DNA of 64,000 nucleotides from the NCBI GenBank assembly GCA_020881915.1, contig JAJFPB010000003.1, forward strand, positions 5,580,001 through 5,644,000, in the 5' to 3' direction. Within the stretch, counting starts at the first letter, position 1, and every line of letters starts with the position of its first letter. Shown in pieces: positions 11,388 through 23,500 of this stretch. Source of the DNA: Paramyrothecium sp. XJ0827. Its lineage: Eukaryota; Ascomycota; Sordariomycetes; Hypocreales; Stachybotryaceae. Both the position numbers and the translations under genes were made by a program. The notes below the pieces were generated by a model that was not told the DNA's origin, made no database searches, and saw nothing but the letters and a program-made list of their open reading frames with translations.

Positions 11388-12982
11388 TTAGTAACGATAC
11401 CTGAAACCCACCTTGTTCCAATCCGTCACATCTTCATAATCCTCCGGACGCAACCTCATCTCATCCACCACTTCCCTGATATCCCGCCCATCCTCACCCA
11501 CAGCTTTGCCGTCGCCCACGGCGCCGGCCGCACTCGCGCTCCCTTCAAAACCCTCCACAGATGCACGCTTCTTGTTGAACCAAATGAGGTACCCCCTGAG
11601 CGTCAGCGAAAGTACAATGACGAGCGCATAGCATATCATAATTGTCTGGAAAGCCGTCTGGTACTTAGGTGCCTCGCGCTGTCGGAAGAATTGAGGGCCG
11701 GCAATGTTGCCCACACAATAAGCAATAAAAAGCATGGCCGTGATGGTCATCTTCTTGGTCACGCCGCGGTAGTTGGCCTGGGCAAGGGACATGTTGAGCG
11801 GCATGGCAGCGGGCGCTGGGGCGAGGAGAAAGTAGGCGAAGAGCTGAACACCATGGGGCACATGGTCACGGTTGTAGATAATGGCGGCACCGGTGACGCA
11901 GGGGACCATGACGGCAATTATGAGAAGGGTATTGATGGTGCGGTAGCGGCCAGCAAGGAAACCTGTGCCGGCAATGATACTGGCAGTTAGGATGGAGTAC
12001 GGAAGGTTGATGAGGGTCGAGTGCAGCTCGGAAAAGCCAAAGGAAGTGATGACGATGTTGCTGAATGACTGCGAGCCGCCATTAGGAATCTGCGACAGTA
12101 ATTCGATGGAGAGGATGAGCCACGTCTTTGGATCTTGGAGGCATTCCTTGACTTGATCTAGCTTCCACTTCGTGTGCTCCGTGCTACCCGTACCGGCGAC
12201 AACGACGCGGTCAGCAGCGTACCGTCGCTCCTCGGGAGTGAGAAAGCGAGCTTTCGAAATCGAGTCCGGGAGCCAAATGAAAATGGGAATAGACCATAGG
12301 AACGTGCCCACTCCGAGGATGATATACATCCACCGCCACGGGCCAACTCGGTCGTCGATATGGCCAACCCCAAAAGCCAACAGACTGGAACAAAGCCCGC
12401 CGACAGAATTTCCGGCAAACCATATACCCAGGCGGAACGGCATCTCGTCGCGTGTGTACCACGTCGAGGTTAAGAACATGAAGCTGGGCGTGATGGTCGC
12501 CTCTGCCATGCCGAGGAGGAAGCGCACCGTCATGAGACCGCCAAAGTTGCTGCAGGCGGCGGTCAAGGCAACCACCGTGCCCCAGAAGACCGTGTTGGCA
12601 GTCAAATATTTGGCTGTGGGCAGACGGGTGATGAGCAGGGTAGTGGGGTATTCCCATATGAGGTAGCCAAAGTAGAAGATGCTGCTAACCCAGGAGTACT
12701 GCTGGCCTTGAAGATTCTGGGAATATCAGCGATTGCGACGCTCGCTCATGCTAAGAGACGACTCACGTTGTCGGTGCGCAAGCCAAATACAGCGGCGCTC
12801 GAGAGAATGACCTTGTCCATGAAGTTGAACATGTACGTGACGAACAGCAAGGGGATAATAGTGCGGTCAATCTTCCTCAGCACGCGCTTAGCCTTGTCGG
12901 AGTTTGACGACTCGATGGCCGTTCCTGAGGCGACATCCTCTGCCGCAGGTGCCTTTGAATCAGCGTTTACTTGGCTAGCCAT
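11388..12982 (-). CDS. MFS transporter, Dal5/allantoate-permease family
   Basis: Two exons (12982-12767 and 12716-11388) around a 50-bp GTGAGT..CCCAG intron. They sum to 1545 nt, 514 aa, the normal size. The N-terminus is cytosolic and acidic, then come RTIIPLLFVTYMFNFMDK (TM1), GQQYSWVSSIFYFGYL, WEYPTTLLITRLP, the FGGLMTVRFLLGMAEA segment and TYLM-type helices. The signature C-terminus is RLRPEDYEDVTDWNKVGFRY. This family moves allantoate, nicotinate, ureidosuccinate, vitamins or small organic anions by proton symport across the plasma membrane. The exact substrate cannot be read from sequence. The start at 12982 is preferred over an in-frame ATG at 13084 because it gives the usual short N-terminus. 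It diverges from the deaminase-like gene at 13866, which hints at a nitrogenous substrate (inference). Confidence 0.9.
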
Positions 12983-13865
12983 GGTGTCGATGATGCTCAG
13001 TCCTCCTATTTCCAAAGCCGAAGTGATGCCCGATCGTACCATCAAGGTCGAAACCTTTAGAAAAGGAGGAGTTGTCCTGCTCAAATAGCCAATGCTCGTT
13101 CACTTCCATTGGCCCATACTCCTCGAGCTTATCTCGCGTCGGATTGCCGATCTCGGTTGTCGTATCAACAATCCAATGCGCAAAGCACCAACTAACTGCC
13201 GGTAATCAGTGGGATCGCAACCCACATGGCACCAACATGTAAGAGGTGGGGGATAATTGGAGAAAGCGATAAGACTTTCACCTGACAGCACAGTCGGAAG
13301 CCAAATTTGGCATTGTGCCCGGGTTAAGGGTTAAGGGTTAATAAAATATAGACGTTCATTGCCCTCACAATTGTCGTTTCTGTTTTTACGTTCCCTCAAC
13401 TCGCCACTCGCAGATTACTCAAGCGGTCAATTTGCGACGGGATACCGAAGCCGTCGAAGCGCGTGCTTTGAGAGGGTTAGGTGAGGTAGTTATTCGCCAG
13501 TGGAACCCAGTAATTACCGGTACAATCCGGGGCTGTCGTTCCGATGTGCACTGTAGAAATGGAACCGAGCGCAAGATACGGTCGTTCATTGGCCAACGAC
13601 TTGTTTCGAAGGGTCTATTGCTAGTCCACTGGTTACCCAGCGGTGCTGCAATTCGCTGCCCTTCCTTATCGCCGTCGCCAGGTTTTAGAGATAAACGGCC
13701 CGATTATCGGCGATACGGGCCAAGTAAGTCAAATTGATCCTGCTGTCTCGACCGCAATTCTTTCTTGCCAAGCCACTTTGAGGCCGACTAGGTTCATCTC
13801 AACCCTCATTTACTTTAAGTATTTTCCTTTGGACGTTGCCAGGATTTTCTTGCAATCCTGGGAAG
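12983..13865. promoter_or_regulatory. Divergent intergenic region with three HGATAR sites
   Basis: The 883 bp between the transporter and deaminase-like starts carries AGATAA on the minus strand at 13129-13134, CGATAA at 13267-13272 and AGATAA at 13689-13694. These match the HGATAR core bound by AreA/Nit2 GATA factors in nitrogen-repressed fungal genes. Such hexamers also occur by chance, so the regulation is only suggested. Confidence 0.35.
13321..13341 (+). repeat. Short interstitial telomere-like repeat
   Basis: Three perfect GGGTTAA heptamers in the divergent intergenic region, one base longer than the common fungal TTAGGG unit. Could be chance or a scar of break repair. Confidence 0.5.
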
Positions 13866-14954
13866 ATGGACGGCCTTGAGATCAGTCCCTTCATCGCCTC
13901 CATACCCAAAATCGAACTGCACGTCCACATTGAAGGTACACTTCGCCCCTGGACGCGGTGGTCCCTCGCCCAACGTAACCACATCCCCGTCGTCACCAAG
14001 GGCGTCACTTACAACACGTACGAAGAGCTCCTCGAATCGTACAAGGTCATATACAACCACCGCCCCGAGCAGGGCGGCCGCAAAGATGTGCCGACCTTCT
14101 TGGAAGCGTATTTCGCGGGGTGCGATGTGCTGAGGACGGAGGACGACTTTTACGACATGGCCATGGATTATCTGCGGCGGTGCGCCGATATGAATGTCCG
14201 CTGGACGGAGCCGTTTTTCGATATCCAGGCACATACGCGACGGGGCATTCCGTATCAATATGTGATGAATGGCTATCTCCGTGCGCAGCGCGATGGAGAG
14301 AAGGATTTCGGCGTCAAGTCCAAGTGGATCTTTTGCTTTCTGCGTGACGAGCCGGTGGAGGATGGTGAGAAAGCTTACGAGGAAGCGCTTCCGTGGGCGG
14401 ACACGCCGACTGGTAAGGGCCTGTTCCATGCCGTCGGACTGGCGAGTAACGCCTACGACCGCCCGCCAAATCTCTTCAAGAGGGCTTTTGAACGGGCGGA
14501 GAAAGATGGACTGCATATCACGACACACTGCGATTTCGGACAGAAGGACACCCATGAGCATATTCGCCAGGCAATCTTTGACATTGGCGTTGAGCGGATC
14601 GACCATGGTCTCGATGCTTTAGATCAGCCAGAGCTTATCCAAGGCCTGGTGGACAAGAACATTGGGCTGACCCTCTGTCCACATGCGTATCATCGACGCA
14701 CCAAGACTGAGGTTCTCTTCCCGAAATTGCGTGAGCTTCTGGACAAAGGCGTCAAGTTCTGCATCAACTCAGATGACCCAGTTTATATGCATGACGTGTG
14801 GATTGATGGGAATATGGAAAAAGCGTATCATTACGGCGGACTAAGTAAAGCTGAGATGGTGGGTTTGGTAAGGAATGCCGTGGACATGTGTTGGGCAGAT
14901 AGTAACTTTAAGGAAGATTTGTTAAAGGACTTGGATGCCATTTATATAGGATAG
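13866..14954 (+). CDS. Adenosine/adenine deaminase-family amidohydrolase
   Basis: A single open frame of 362 aa from ATG 13866; an in-frame ATG at 13836 adds ten residues not typical of the family. It has the metal-binding HxH of the ADA family at residues 19 and 21 (IELHVHIEG), a His at 221 within THCDFGQ, the RIDHGLDA segment and the SDDP motif with Asp303/304. Known family members hydrolyse the 6-amino group of purines in a zinc-dependent (beta/alpha)8 barrel. Classical enzymes read HAGE where this one reads HCDFGQ, so the usual proton-donor Glu is absent. Substrate and activity are therefore open: adenine, adenosine or another aminopurine. Cytosolic, with no signal peptide. The neighbouring divergent Dal5-type transporter may import its substrate. 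Confidence 0.85.
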   Translation: MDGLEISPFIASIPKIELHVHIEGTLRPWTRWSLAQRNHIPVVTKGVTYNTYEELLESYKVIYNHRPEQGGRKDVPTFLEAYFAGCDVLRTEDDFYDMAMDYLRRCADMNVRWTEPFFDIQAHTRRGIPYQYVMNGYLRAQRDGEKDFGVKSKWIFCFLRDEPVEDGEKAYEEALPWADTPTGKGLFHAVGLASNAYDRPPNLFKRAFERAEKDGLHITTHCDFGQKDTHEHIRQAIFDIGVERIDHGLDALDQPELIQGLVDKNIGLTLCPHAYHRRTKTEVLFPKLRELLDKGVKFCINSDDPVYMHDVWIDGNMEKAYHYGGLSKAEMVGLVRNAVDMCWADSNFKEDLLKDLDAIYIG

Positions 14955-17088
14955 TTAAATTGTGAGTTCAATACAGTGTTTTGAGACGGTCTGCCAGGTG
15001 ACCTAATCGTGGTTTAGGCAACCTCACGGATAGACCCATGAATAGAAGCAAGCGGTATCTGTTTATTAAAATATAAGCACCTCTCTCACCTCGGCCTTCA
15101 ACCATGCCCTTAGCAATAAGAGAGAGTGAAATAATTTAATAAAGCCGACTCTTCGCAAGGTCGATCCTAATGTTATCTTGAGAATAAGCCCCCAAGCCTT
15201 GACACCCCCTTATATATAATAATAAGCATAATAGGGTTCGGGATCCTCCTTGGCGAAATGCCAAATGCCGGTTCGTGATTAGCCTCCCACGACATTTCTT
15301 CAAATGAGTGCAGTATTGATCTTTGTATCTATTGTGTACGTGCCTTGGCTTTACAAGATTTAAAAGGTTCGATCTTATAGCTATCTTCCATATCAAAAGC
15401 GGCTGATCTCTCATCTTTACATCAAGCCTCTGGACTTCTCTCAGGCTTTCTCCTCATGTACTTAATAATATATCTTCCCCATTTCCCCGGCCCCTTTTCT
15501 CCTATAACCGCATTATCTTCTTGTAGTACTCTTAGTACATATTTATTTAACTTGATATCTAGAACCCTAATACTCTTGAACCTAAATTTTAAATATACTG
15601 TAATAGCCTAGTAAAATAAATGTACCTATATTAAGTGGCCTAGCTTATTAGTAATAGTATTCCTGTATTGCAGTAGAGTGCTCCTTACTCCTTGAGATAA
15701 GTAAGATAGGAATATAATAAGATTAATAATAAATATGTAGGGGATATTAGAAGGGATTATATTTATAATTAATTAAGAAATTAAGAAATTTATTAAGATA
15801 ACCTAAATTTAAGAATTTTAAATAGGGACTTAAATATAATAAAAATAATTTAATAAGGAGATCTAATACCTAGAACCTCAGATATAGTAATAACAAAGTC
15901 AATAATAAAGATATCTATAATATAATATATTACAAGCACTTATAAGACTTAAGCTATCTATTCTAATAGGAACTTAATAGAGCTATTAAGATATTACTAC
16001 ACTACTAAGGTCTTTATTAAATATACCTAAATAAATCTTATAACTATAGCTATAGTAATATTAGTAGCAAAGCCAAAGTTAATAATACTAAGTTCTATAG
16101 TAGTATATATTACCTGGCCTTAATAAAGTTAAATTAAATTGAAGGATGGCAGTATAAAAATCTACTTGTGCCCTACTGCCTTATTGCAGCTGAAATCTCT
16201 ATTTATTACTAATACTAATACCAGAAGAGCTACTTAATCTACTTATAATCCCAATATTTATTAAGATCTCTTAAATTTCTATATTAAATCTAGAGTAATA
16301 CCTAATAAGTAAGATTACTTAAGTAAAGAAAGCCCTAGTAGTAAAGCCAAATACTAATTAATATAATATATAGAAGACCTTAAGATAGCTAAAGCAGATA
16401 TAAAGGCAAGTATAAGCCATAATATAGTTCAAGAGCTATAAAAGAAAACTAGTTCTAAAGAAATAAAGGAGAATTTAAGTAAATTTAGAGATAAGCTATA
16501 TCTCTTAAAGAATAAGGCCTATAATCTGAAGATTAAGAGGAATATAGAGAAGATAAAGTATCTAGCTAAGAAGATATAATCTAGATTGAAGACCTTTTGT
16601 AATAGATAGTAGGAGTAGTAAGACTTGCTACTAAGCTCTTGCTATTATAGTAGATAGTTAAGTAAATCTAACTTATTTAAATTAATAATATCTATTTCCT
16701 AAGAAGGAACTTTTTATAGTGCAATAATATATATTATCTAATATAAGTCTGTATAAGCTGCCGTAGTAATCAAGCTAATCACGTGACCTATTATATAACC
16801 TCAGCAATAGTAGCAATAATAGGTCTTTTATCCTTAGTACCTAGGAGGAATTTGTGATTTATTTATTTATATTAGTATCTTCTAGAGTAAGGAGATAGTT
16901 AATTAGATCTAGGTCCTAATTCTTATACTCTTCTATATTATCCTGCCTTATTCCTAGGTCTTACTATATATTAGGGTATTAGATATTAGTTTCTTATTCT
17001 ATGGTCCTTACTATAGAATATTTTCTTTATTAATACCCTAATATACCTAACTAGCTTGCCTTATAATTGCTCTAGTATAGGTATTTAT
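14955..17088. other. Transition into AT-rich, repeat-decayed block
   Basis: 14955-15420 has normal composition and no gene is seen. From about 15540 the sequence is AT-rich. Between about 15840 and 16660 the plus strand resembles a RIPed coding region (runs such as LKNKAYNLKIKRNIEKIKYL), but it is riddled with stops and unassignable. The short motif at 16822-16851 is shared with 6845-6873. Confidence 0.4.
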
Positions 17089-17702
17089 TATTATAACCTG
17101 ACCCAAAGGTTATAACTAAGCCATAGAATATTATATAATATAATATATAAATACTATATTAGCCTCGGGCTACTGGCCTTAGGATAAACTAGCCCCCGCA
17201 CTACTAATATAACTTATAGGCTAGTCCTAATATACTAGCCTAAATTAGATATTAGTATAAAAGAAGAGCTAGAAATAAGAGACTAGAAATAAAAGAATAG
17301 AAATAAGAAAATATCTAATAAAAATAAGGACCTATAGGGAAGAAAATTCCTATAAATAAGGCTAGGAATATAGAAGTATTACTAGAAGAGATTACTTTTT
17401 ATAATATTTCTAGAAGTATTATATATTATAATCTAAGAAGTACCCTTCTATATACTTTAGGAAAAGGGAACTATATATATAAATAGGAGATTCTATATAT
17501 TATATTTAGATTAGAATCTACTAGCTATTAATAATATATAGTCCCTAAGATAATCTTTATTATACTATTTTCTTATAAACTAGTAATAATTCCTTATATA
17601 CTTTAGATACTTTTCTATTATTTTATTTAAGAATAAATAAATTACTAAATAATCCTTAGTTACCCTATATCTTCTAATATAAAGCTACTCTAGATTATTA
17701 TA
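17089..17702 (+). repeat. 5' LTR of the 17-27 kb element
   Basis: 614 bp, starting TATTATAACCTGACCC and ending CTAGATTATTATA. Collinear with the 3' LTR at 26258 and, in reverse complement, with 39800-40273. Preceded by TTTAT. Confidence 0.88.
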
Positions 17703-18648
17703 TATTAATAACTCTTATTTTAGGTAATATTATTATATCTAAAGTAATATTAAAAATAGTAAATAAATTAACTAAGTTAATCCCTAAGGGAAAGAAGGTA
17801 GGCTACTCTATAGTACTAAGGCCTCTACCTATAAAAATTACTTCTAAAAAAAACCCCTTAGAAGATAATATTATTATAAATAAAGATCTAATTTTATAAT
17901 TAGATTCTAATAATAATAATAAAATTACTACTCTATAAGTAAAAGTCCAGAAGAATATTAGAATTACTAATAAAAAACTTAATTAATTTTAAAATAATAT
18001 TCTTAATATTTAATAAGTCTATAAACTAAAGTAGCTTATTAAAACCCTTAAAAAGAAAATAACTAATATAATATAACTTTATATAAAGAAATCTAAAAAA
18101 AATAAAGAAATACTTAAATAACTCTAGAATATAAATCTTAGTAGAGCTATAGAGGCCTAAAAAAATAAAGAAGCTATTTTATAAATTAAAAAGCCTAAGC
18201 CCTTTAATAGTACCTTAAGTAAGCTCTAAATATTTATTATATTACTTAAGGTATATTACTTAGATTATTTCTTATTTTTTATATAAAACTATAATAAGAT
18301 TATATTTATAATTTATAATTTAATTAAAAAAGTATAAACTTAATTTAAGTTTATACTCTAAGACTATATAAATAATATTTCTATTTTCTAAATAAATTAT
18401 ACTAAATATATTTTTATAAGCTTCTAGAAATTTAAAAAAGAAATTAAATATATTTTTAAAATAATTAATAAAATATAAAATATTAAAAGAGTTCTTAATT
18501 TACTTAAATAAATTAAATCCTATATTAAGCTTATTACTAAATTCCTCTATATTACTATACTACTCTATTAGCTAAAGAATATTCTAAAGAAGATCTTCTA
18601 TAATAAAATTAAATCTAATATAAAAAATAAACTTATTAAAATTAAATA

Positions 18649-18696
18649 ACGTACATGATAAGCGAGTGCACCAACCAAGCGAGTGCACCAAAAATT
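18649..18696 (+). repeat. Left 48-bp terminal inverted repeat
   Basis: Exact reverse complement of 20458-20505. Contains two copies of AAGCGAGTGCACCAA at 18660-18674 and 18677-18691. Confidence 0.93.
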
Positions 18697-18754
18697 CACA
18701 CCATTAAAATAGAACATTACTTAAAATCACTACAAAACATCTAATCAATTAAAA

Positions 18755-20407
18755 TTAATCACTATCGTCTTCTTCAGATACTAACACAACTATCTGACAT
18801 GTTCTTGAATTATGTCCGGTATTTCCACAGGTTCTACAGCGCCTTTCTCTCGCCAGTGCTGACCTCCCTCGACCACCACTTCTCAACAATCCAGCCATTA
18901 TCTGCGCATCAACGTCTTTCTGATCAATCTCATCCCTTCCCTCACCTATAGTCATCTTCCCTCCATTCTGTAGCCGGGTTCTTTTTGCCCTACGCCGCTT
19001 GCTAAGAGTCTCATTTGCCTGTCGAAGGATCTGGTTCTCAGACTTTAATAATGCTATTTGATGCATTATCGCCTTCGTTCCCTTAGAAAATGACTTAAGC
19101 GCATCAACAATAGATGCTGGGAGCTTCCTGGTGCCTTCTGATTCGTCTTTCAAGGTATTCAGATTGAGAGGTAGCCTCAAGGACCGTCTTTGGCGTCTTG
19201 GGCACCCAAGGGTCGGGGAGGCCGGCCTCCTCCTCAATCGGTGTTGGAGTTCGTACCTGCACATCAAGCTTCGATATGACACTTTCTGGGTCTAAAGGAA
19301 CAAGCCCGGCCCCTCTAAAACCCCCTTTGATATTAATTTCTATTATGGCGGCTTGGTGGGCGGCGTAAAATGCCAGAAAGAACTCAGTCTTAGAAACGTG
19401 GGTTATAGAGCACCTGATCAGATGCTCTATTTCTCGACCGTATGCCTTTTTGAGTGGCCCAAAGCACCCGACATCAAGAGGCTGAAGTAGGTGAGACGAA
19501 TGAGGCGGCATACACAGCGTAATGATATGGTTATCTTCACAATATTTCTCAAAGTCAACCGAGTGGTGACTTCCATGCCCATCGAGGATCAGAAGACGAT
19601 AGCGACCGGTTGATCGGGCCTTGGTATGCCGGTCAAAGTGTTTTAGCCACTCAAGGCCGGTCTCATTGTCGGTCCAACCATTTTGAGTTGTCGCAATAGC
19701 CCAGTCGCCCGGAAGGTTGCTTTCCTGGTACCAGCTTGCGAGGTGATATTGGCCCGCGACCACGATGAACGGCGCGATCGCCCAGCCTTCGGCATTAATC
19801 GCCTGAATGACTGTAACCCATTCCCGGTTTCCAGGCTGGACTGATTTCGGGTTTCCACGCCTATCTGCACCTGTGACGACCATTCCGCTTGCAATTATGC
19901 CCATCATAAAGCCGGTCTCATCAAAGTTGTAGATATCGGCTAGGTCGATGCCATATTTCGCGATTGTGTTCTCCACGAGCCGGAACCAATTGCGAATAAT
20001 GGTTGGATCTTCGCATTTAGCCCTCTGATAGTCATATTTACGAAAAAAACGCGTCTTGAGCTCTGGTTGTCGCCTGACGAAGTTGGAAGCCCAGCGCTTG
20101 CCGACAGGTGACGCGTCGCGGTCAGCGAGCAGTCGGTTGGCCATTTCTTCAACACCACGCAGTCGCGGGGAAATCCTCGCGAATCCAGGTCGAGAATGAA
20201 CTGGACAATAATCTGCTCCTCTAGATCGGATAGTCTCCGTGAGTTGGGGATGGTATCGCGCCGAGACTGGATGCCCCTCTGTCGGCGACGAAGGGCATAA
20301 TAATCCACCTGGTATAATCTTGCGGCGGGTCGTAGACCCAGTTTCGGGTCATTTTGAAGGGCCCGAAGAGCGAGAAGCATATTAGCTTCATTATTTGATT
20401 GTGACAT
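18755..20407 (-). pseudogene. Fot1/pogo-like transposase, two frameshifts
   Basis: Reads from ATG 20407. The N-terminus has a Psq-type helix-turn-helix (RPAARLYQVDYYALRRR) and the start of a CENP-B-type HTH. The catalytic DDE/DDD core (DDE_1-type endonuclease) shows all three acidic motifs: NFDETGF, LILDGHGSHH and LLQPLDVGCF. The C-terminal part has a coiled segment and a CCHC zinc knuckle (CRTCGNTGHNSRTC), ending at 18755. The frame breaks twice: one base appears missing in the G run at 20167-20170, and a +1 shift occurs near the G run at 19119-19121. Both breaks are in short homopolymers, so an assembly error is possible. If real, this copy is non-autonomous. Confidence 0.88.
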
Positions 20408-20457
20408 ATTTGGTGGTTGAGAAATAGTTGATTAGATGTAAAGAGGAGAGATTGAGT

Positions 20458-20505
20458 AATTTTTGGTGCACTCGCTTGGTTGGTGCACTCGCTTATCATG
20501 TACGT
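20458..20505 (-). repeat. Right 48-bp terminal inverted repeat
   Basis: Perfect inverted copy of 18649-18696, ending CATGTACGT and followed by the TA duplication. Confidence 0.93.
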
Positions 20506-23500
20506 TATAATAAAGTCTTATTATTAGAATATATATATAAAGTAATAAAAATTAATAACTATAATTAAGAATATTATAAGAAATAGGAATAAGAAAATAA
20601 AATAAAGAAATTTAAAACCCCCTACTAAGTAAACTAAGAAAAGAAGAAATTTATTTCTATAGTCTATAGAACTATAATAAGATTTATAGAAATTAATATT
20701 ATTTAGAAATAAGAAAAAAACTTCTTTTACTATAATTATAAAAAAAAAGGGATATTATATATAGAATTATAGAAGTAAGTCCTAAAATAAAAAAAAAACC
20801 TATTTCTAGCTAATTTAAGAAAACTAATATAATATTAATATAATTAAAAAATAATTAATTAATATTATTACTAAATAAAAATCTACTAAAAATATCCCTA
20901 ATTAATAAGTAATAATTAAAGATATCTCTAATATTACTAGCCTAATTAATTTACTAAGAGAAATCTCTATAATTAATAAATCCTTAAATAATAAATTAAA
21001 ATTAAGTATAGATACTACTAAAGGTACTTTACTTCTACTTAATTATATATTAATTAAAGCTAGAACTAAATAATATAATCTACTCTTAAAAAATTAAGAA
21101 ATATATATTTAAGTAGTAATTATAAAGATTACTATAAGTCTATAGAAAATAAGATTTACTATTAACTTATAATATAATTCCCTATTTAATTCTAATTACT
21201 TTAAATATAATAAAATCTTATAGGTATCTTATATAATATACTAATACCTTATTTATCTTACTACTAAAATAAAATAAAATATATTTCTTATATATATATA
21301 AAATATAAGAATAAAAAACTTATATATATTTAAGGAAATACCCTATTAGAAGATTAAAATATATTATCTCTAGTATTAAATTATAATTCTTAGATTTAAT
21401 AAGAAATACTCTAAAGAATATTACTTTAAAGTAGAAGAAATCTATAAAATAAATAAATATTAAATATATTATTAAATAAAGATTAATTAATTCTATAAAC
21501 TTTAAAATAAGTATAGAAGAAAGTATATTTAATTAGAAAATATACTTCTTAATAAAGACTATAAATATATTAAAATAGTAATTTTATAATTCCTTAATAG
21601 ACTTCTAAGAAAAAAATACTACTATAGTAAAAAGTACTTTACTTATAATTATAAGAAAAGAATATCTATAGCTTATAGAACTAAATCTAGCCCTATAGAA
21701 ATTAGCTATATAAAAAATAGCCTATATTACTACTATAATTATTAGAAATATAAAGTAAATAAAATATACCTTTATAAGAAAATAGAATTAAAAATAATAA
21801 GTATTTTAAAAGAAGAGTATACTTAGGAATATAAAAAATATTACTATTTATATTAAATCTACTATAAGTATATTATTTATATAATAGAGATATATAATAA
21901 TCTACCTATTAATATTAAAGAAACCTAATAAAGAATTAATAAAATCTCTATATAAAGTAATTAAATAAAAAATAAGATCTATTACCTATAATTAGGCTAT
22001 AAGGTAATAGAAGGAAGTAATAATCTATTACTATAATTTAAAAGAAGAATTAAATAAAATAGTAAGAGTATTATATTAATTTTATAATTTAAAATATAAT
22101 TATTAATACTAAAGTAAATACTAGTACTAAAGAAAACTATATTAATCTTAATTTTATAAATTAATATAAAATCCCCTAAAGAAGAAAGAAGAAATTATAT
22201 AAAGCTATAAATATAGAAGAAATTCTATTTACTTATAACTAAGGACTAATAAATAAGAAAGTAATTCTTTATATAATAATATAAGAAATTATATATTAAG
22301 TTATTTTTAATATTATATATATATAATTTAATATACTTTTAAATAAACTATAATTAAAAGATTAAAGATCTACTTTTAATTAGAATACTAGCTAAATTAT
22401 AATAATAGAATTATAATTACCTTAAATAAGAAAAAGAAAACTAAAGAAAAAAAAAGAAGTAAATATTTATAATAAAAATCTATTTAAGAAGGAAGAGACT
22501 CTTCTAAAATAAAAGAATTATTAGGTAAAAGCTAAAGTATTAATTAATAATAAAATATAATTTAATATATAATATAAATAAAGCTAAGTAATATCTACTT
22601 ATAAGTAAAAAGTAATTAATTTTATTTATATTTTTATATATAGTATTAAAAAGTAAATATAAATAAAATAAGAAGTAAAAAATAAATTTATAAATATTCT
22701 AGAAAAGTACTATAAATATATAAAATTATTTATAAAAAACCTAGAAAGTAGATTTTCTAAATACTTAAAATAGAATTATAAAATCTACTTAATTAATAAA
22801 AAAAAGACTTACTTTTTATTAATTTATAACCTTAATATTAAAGAACTAAGAATATTAAAAGAATATATTAATAAGAACCTTAAAAAAGAATATATCTAAT
22901 AATTAATATTACTTACTAAATACCCTATTTTATTTATTCTAAAAAAGAATAAAAAACTCTACTTATATATAAATTATTATTAATTAAATAATATTATAAT
23001 TAAAAATAAAATACCTTTATTTCTTATTACTAAAATAAGAAATTACTTATATAATAAAATAATTTTTATTATATTTAATTTTAAAGGTACTTATAATTTA
23101 ATTAAAATAAAAAAAGGAAATAAATAAAAAATTACCTTCTATATAAAGTTTAGATTTTTTAAAACCCTAGTAATATTATTTAATTTAATTAATATATTAG
23201 CTATATTTTAATAAATAATTAATTATATTTTAAGAGAATTTATAAATAACTTTATTATTATTTATTTAAATAATATACTTATTTTTTTTAAAAATAAAGA
23301 ATAATATAAAAAGTATATATATAAGGTACTTTAAGTACTATAAGATACTAAACTCTTAGTAGAATCTACTAAAAGTAACTTCTATATATATAAAGTAGAT
23401 TTCCTTAAATATGTTATTTAATTTAATAAGATTTAAATAAAAAAAAAAAAAATTATAGTAATTAAAAAATAAAAGCCCCCTATAAATAATATTAAAGATA

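Larger units (their letters stand above)
18649..20505 (-). mobile_element. Fot1/pogo-like (Tc1/mariner superfamily) DNA transposon, 1,857 bp
   Basis: Bounded by TA dinucleotides at 18647-18648 and 20506-20507, with perfect 48-bp terminal inverted repeats starting ACGTACATGATAAGCG. Composition is normal inside a heavily RIPed host element, so it arrived after, or escaped, RIP. It carries one transposase gene on the minus strand. Within each TIR a 15-mer (AAGCGAGTGCACCAA) occurs twice, 2 bp apart, as expected for paired transposase-binding sites. Confidence 0.93.

Noticed and set aside
13815..14606. Long minus-strand frame of 263 codons opposite the deaminase-like gene
   Set aside because: It is the antisense shadow of a conserved enzyme with clear motifs; no domain on the minus strand.
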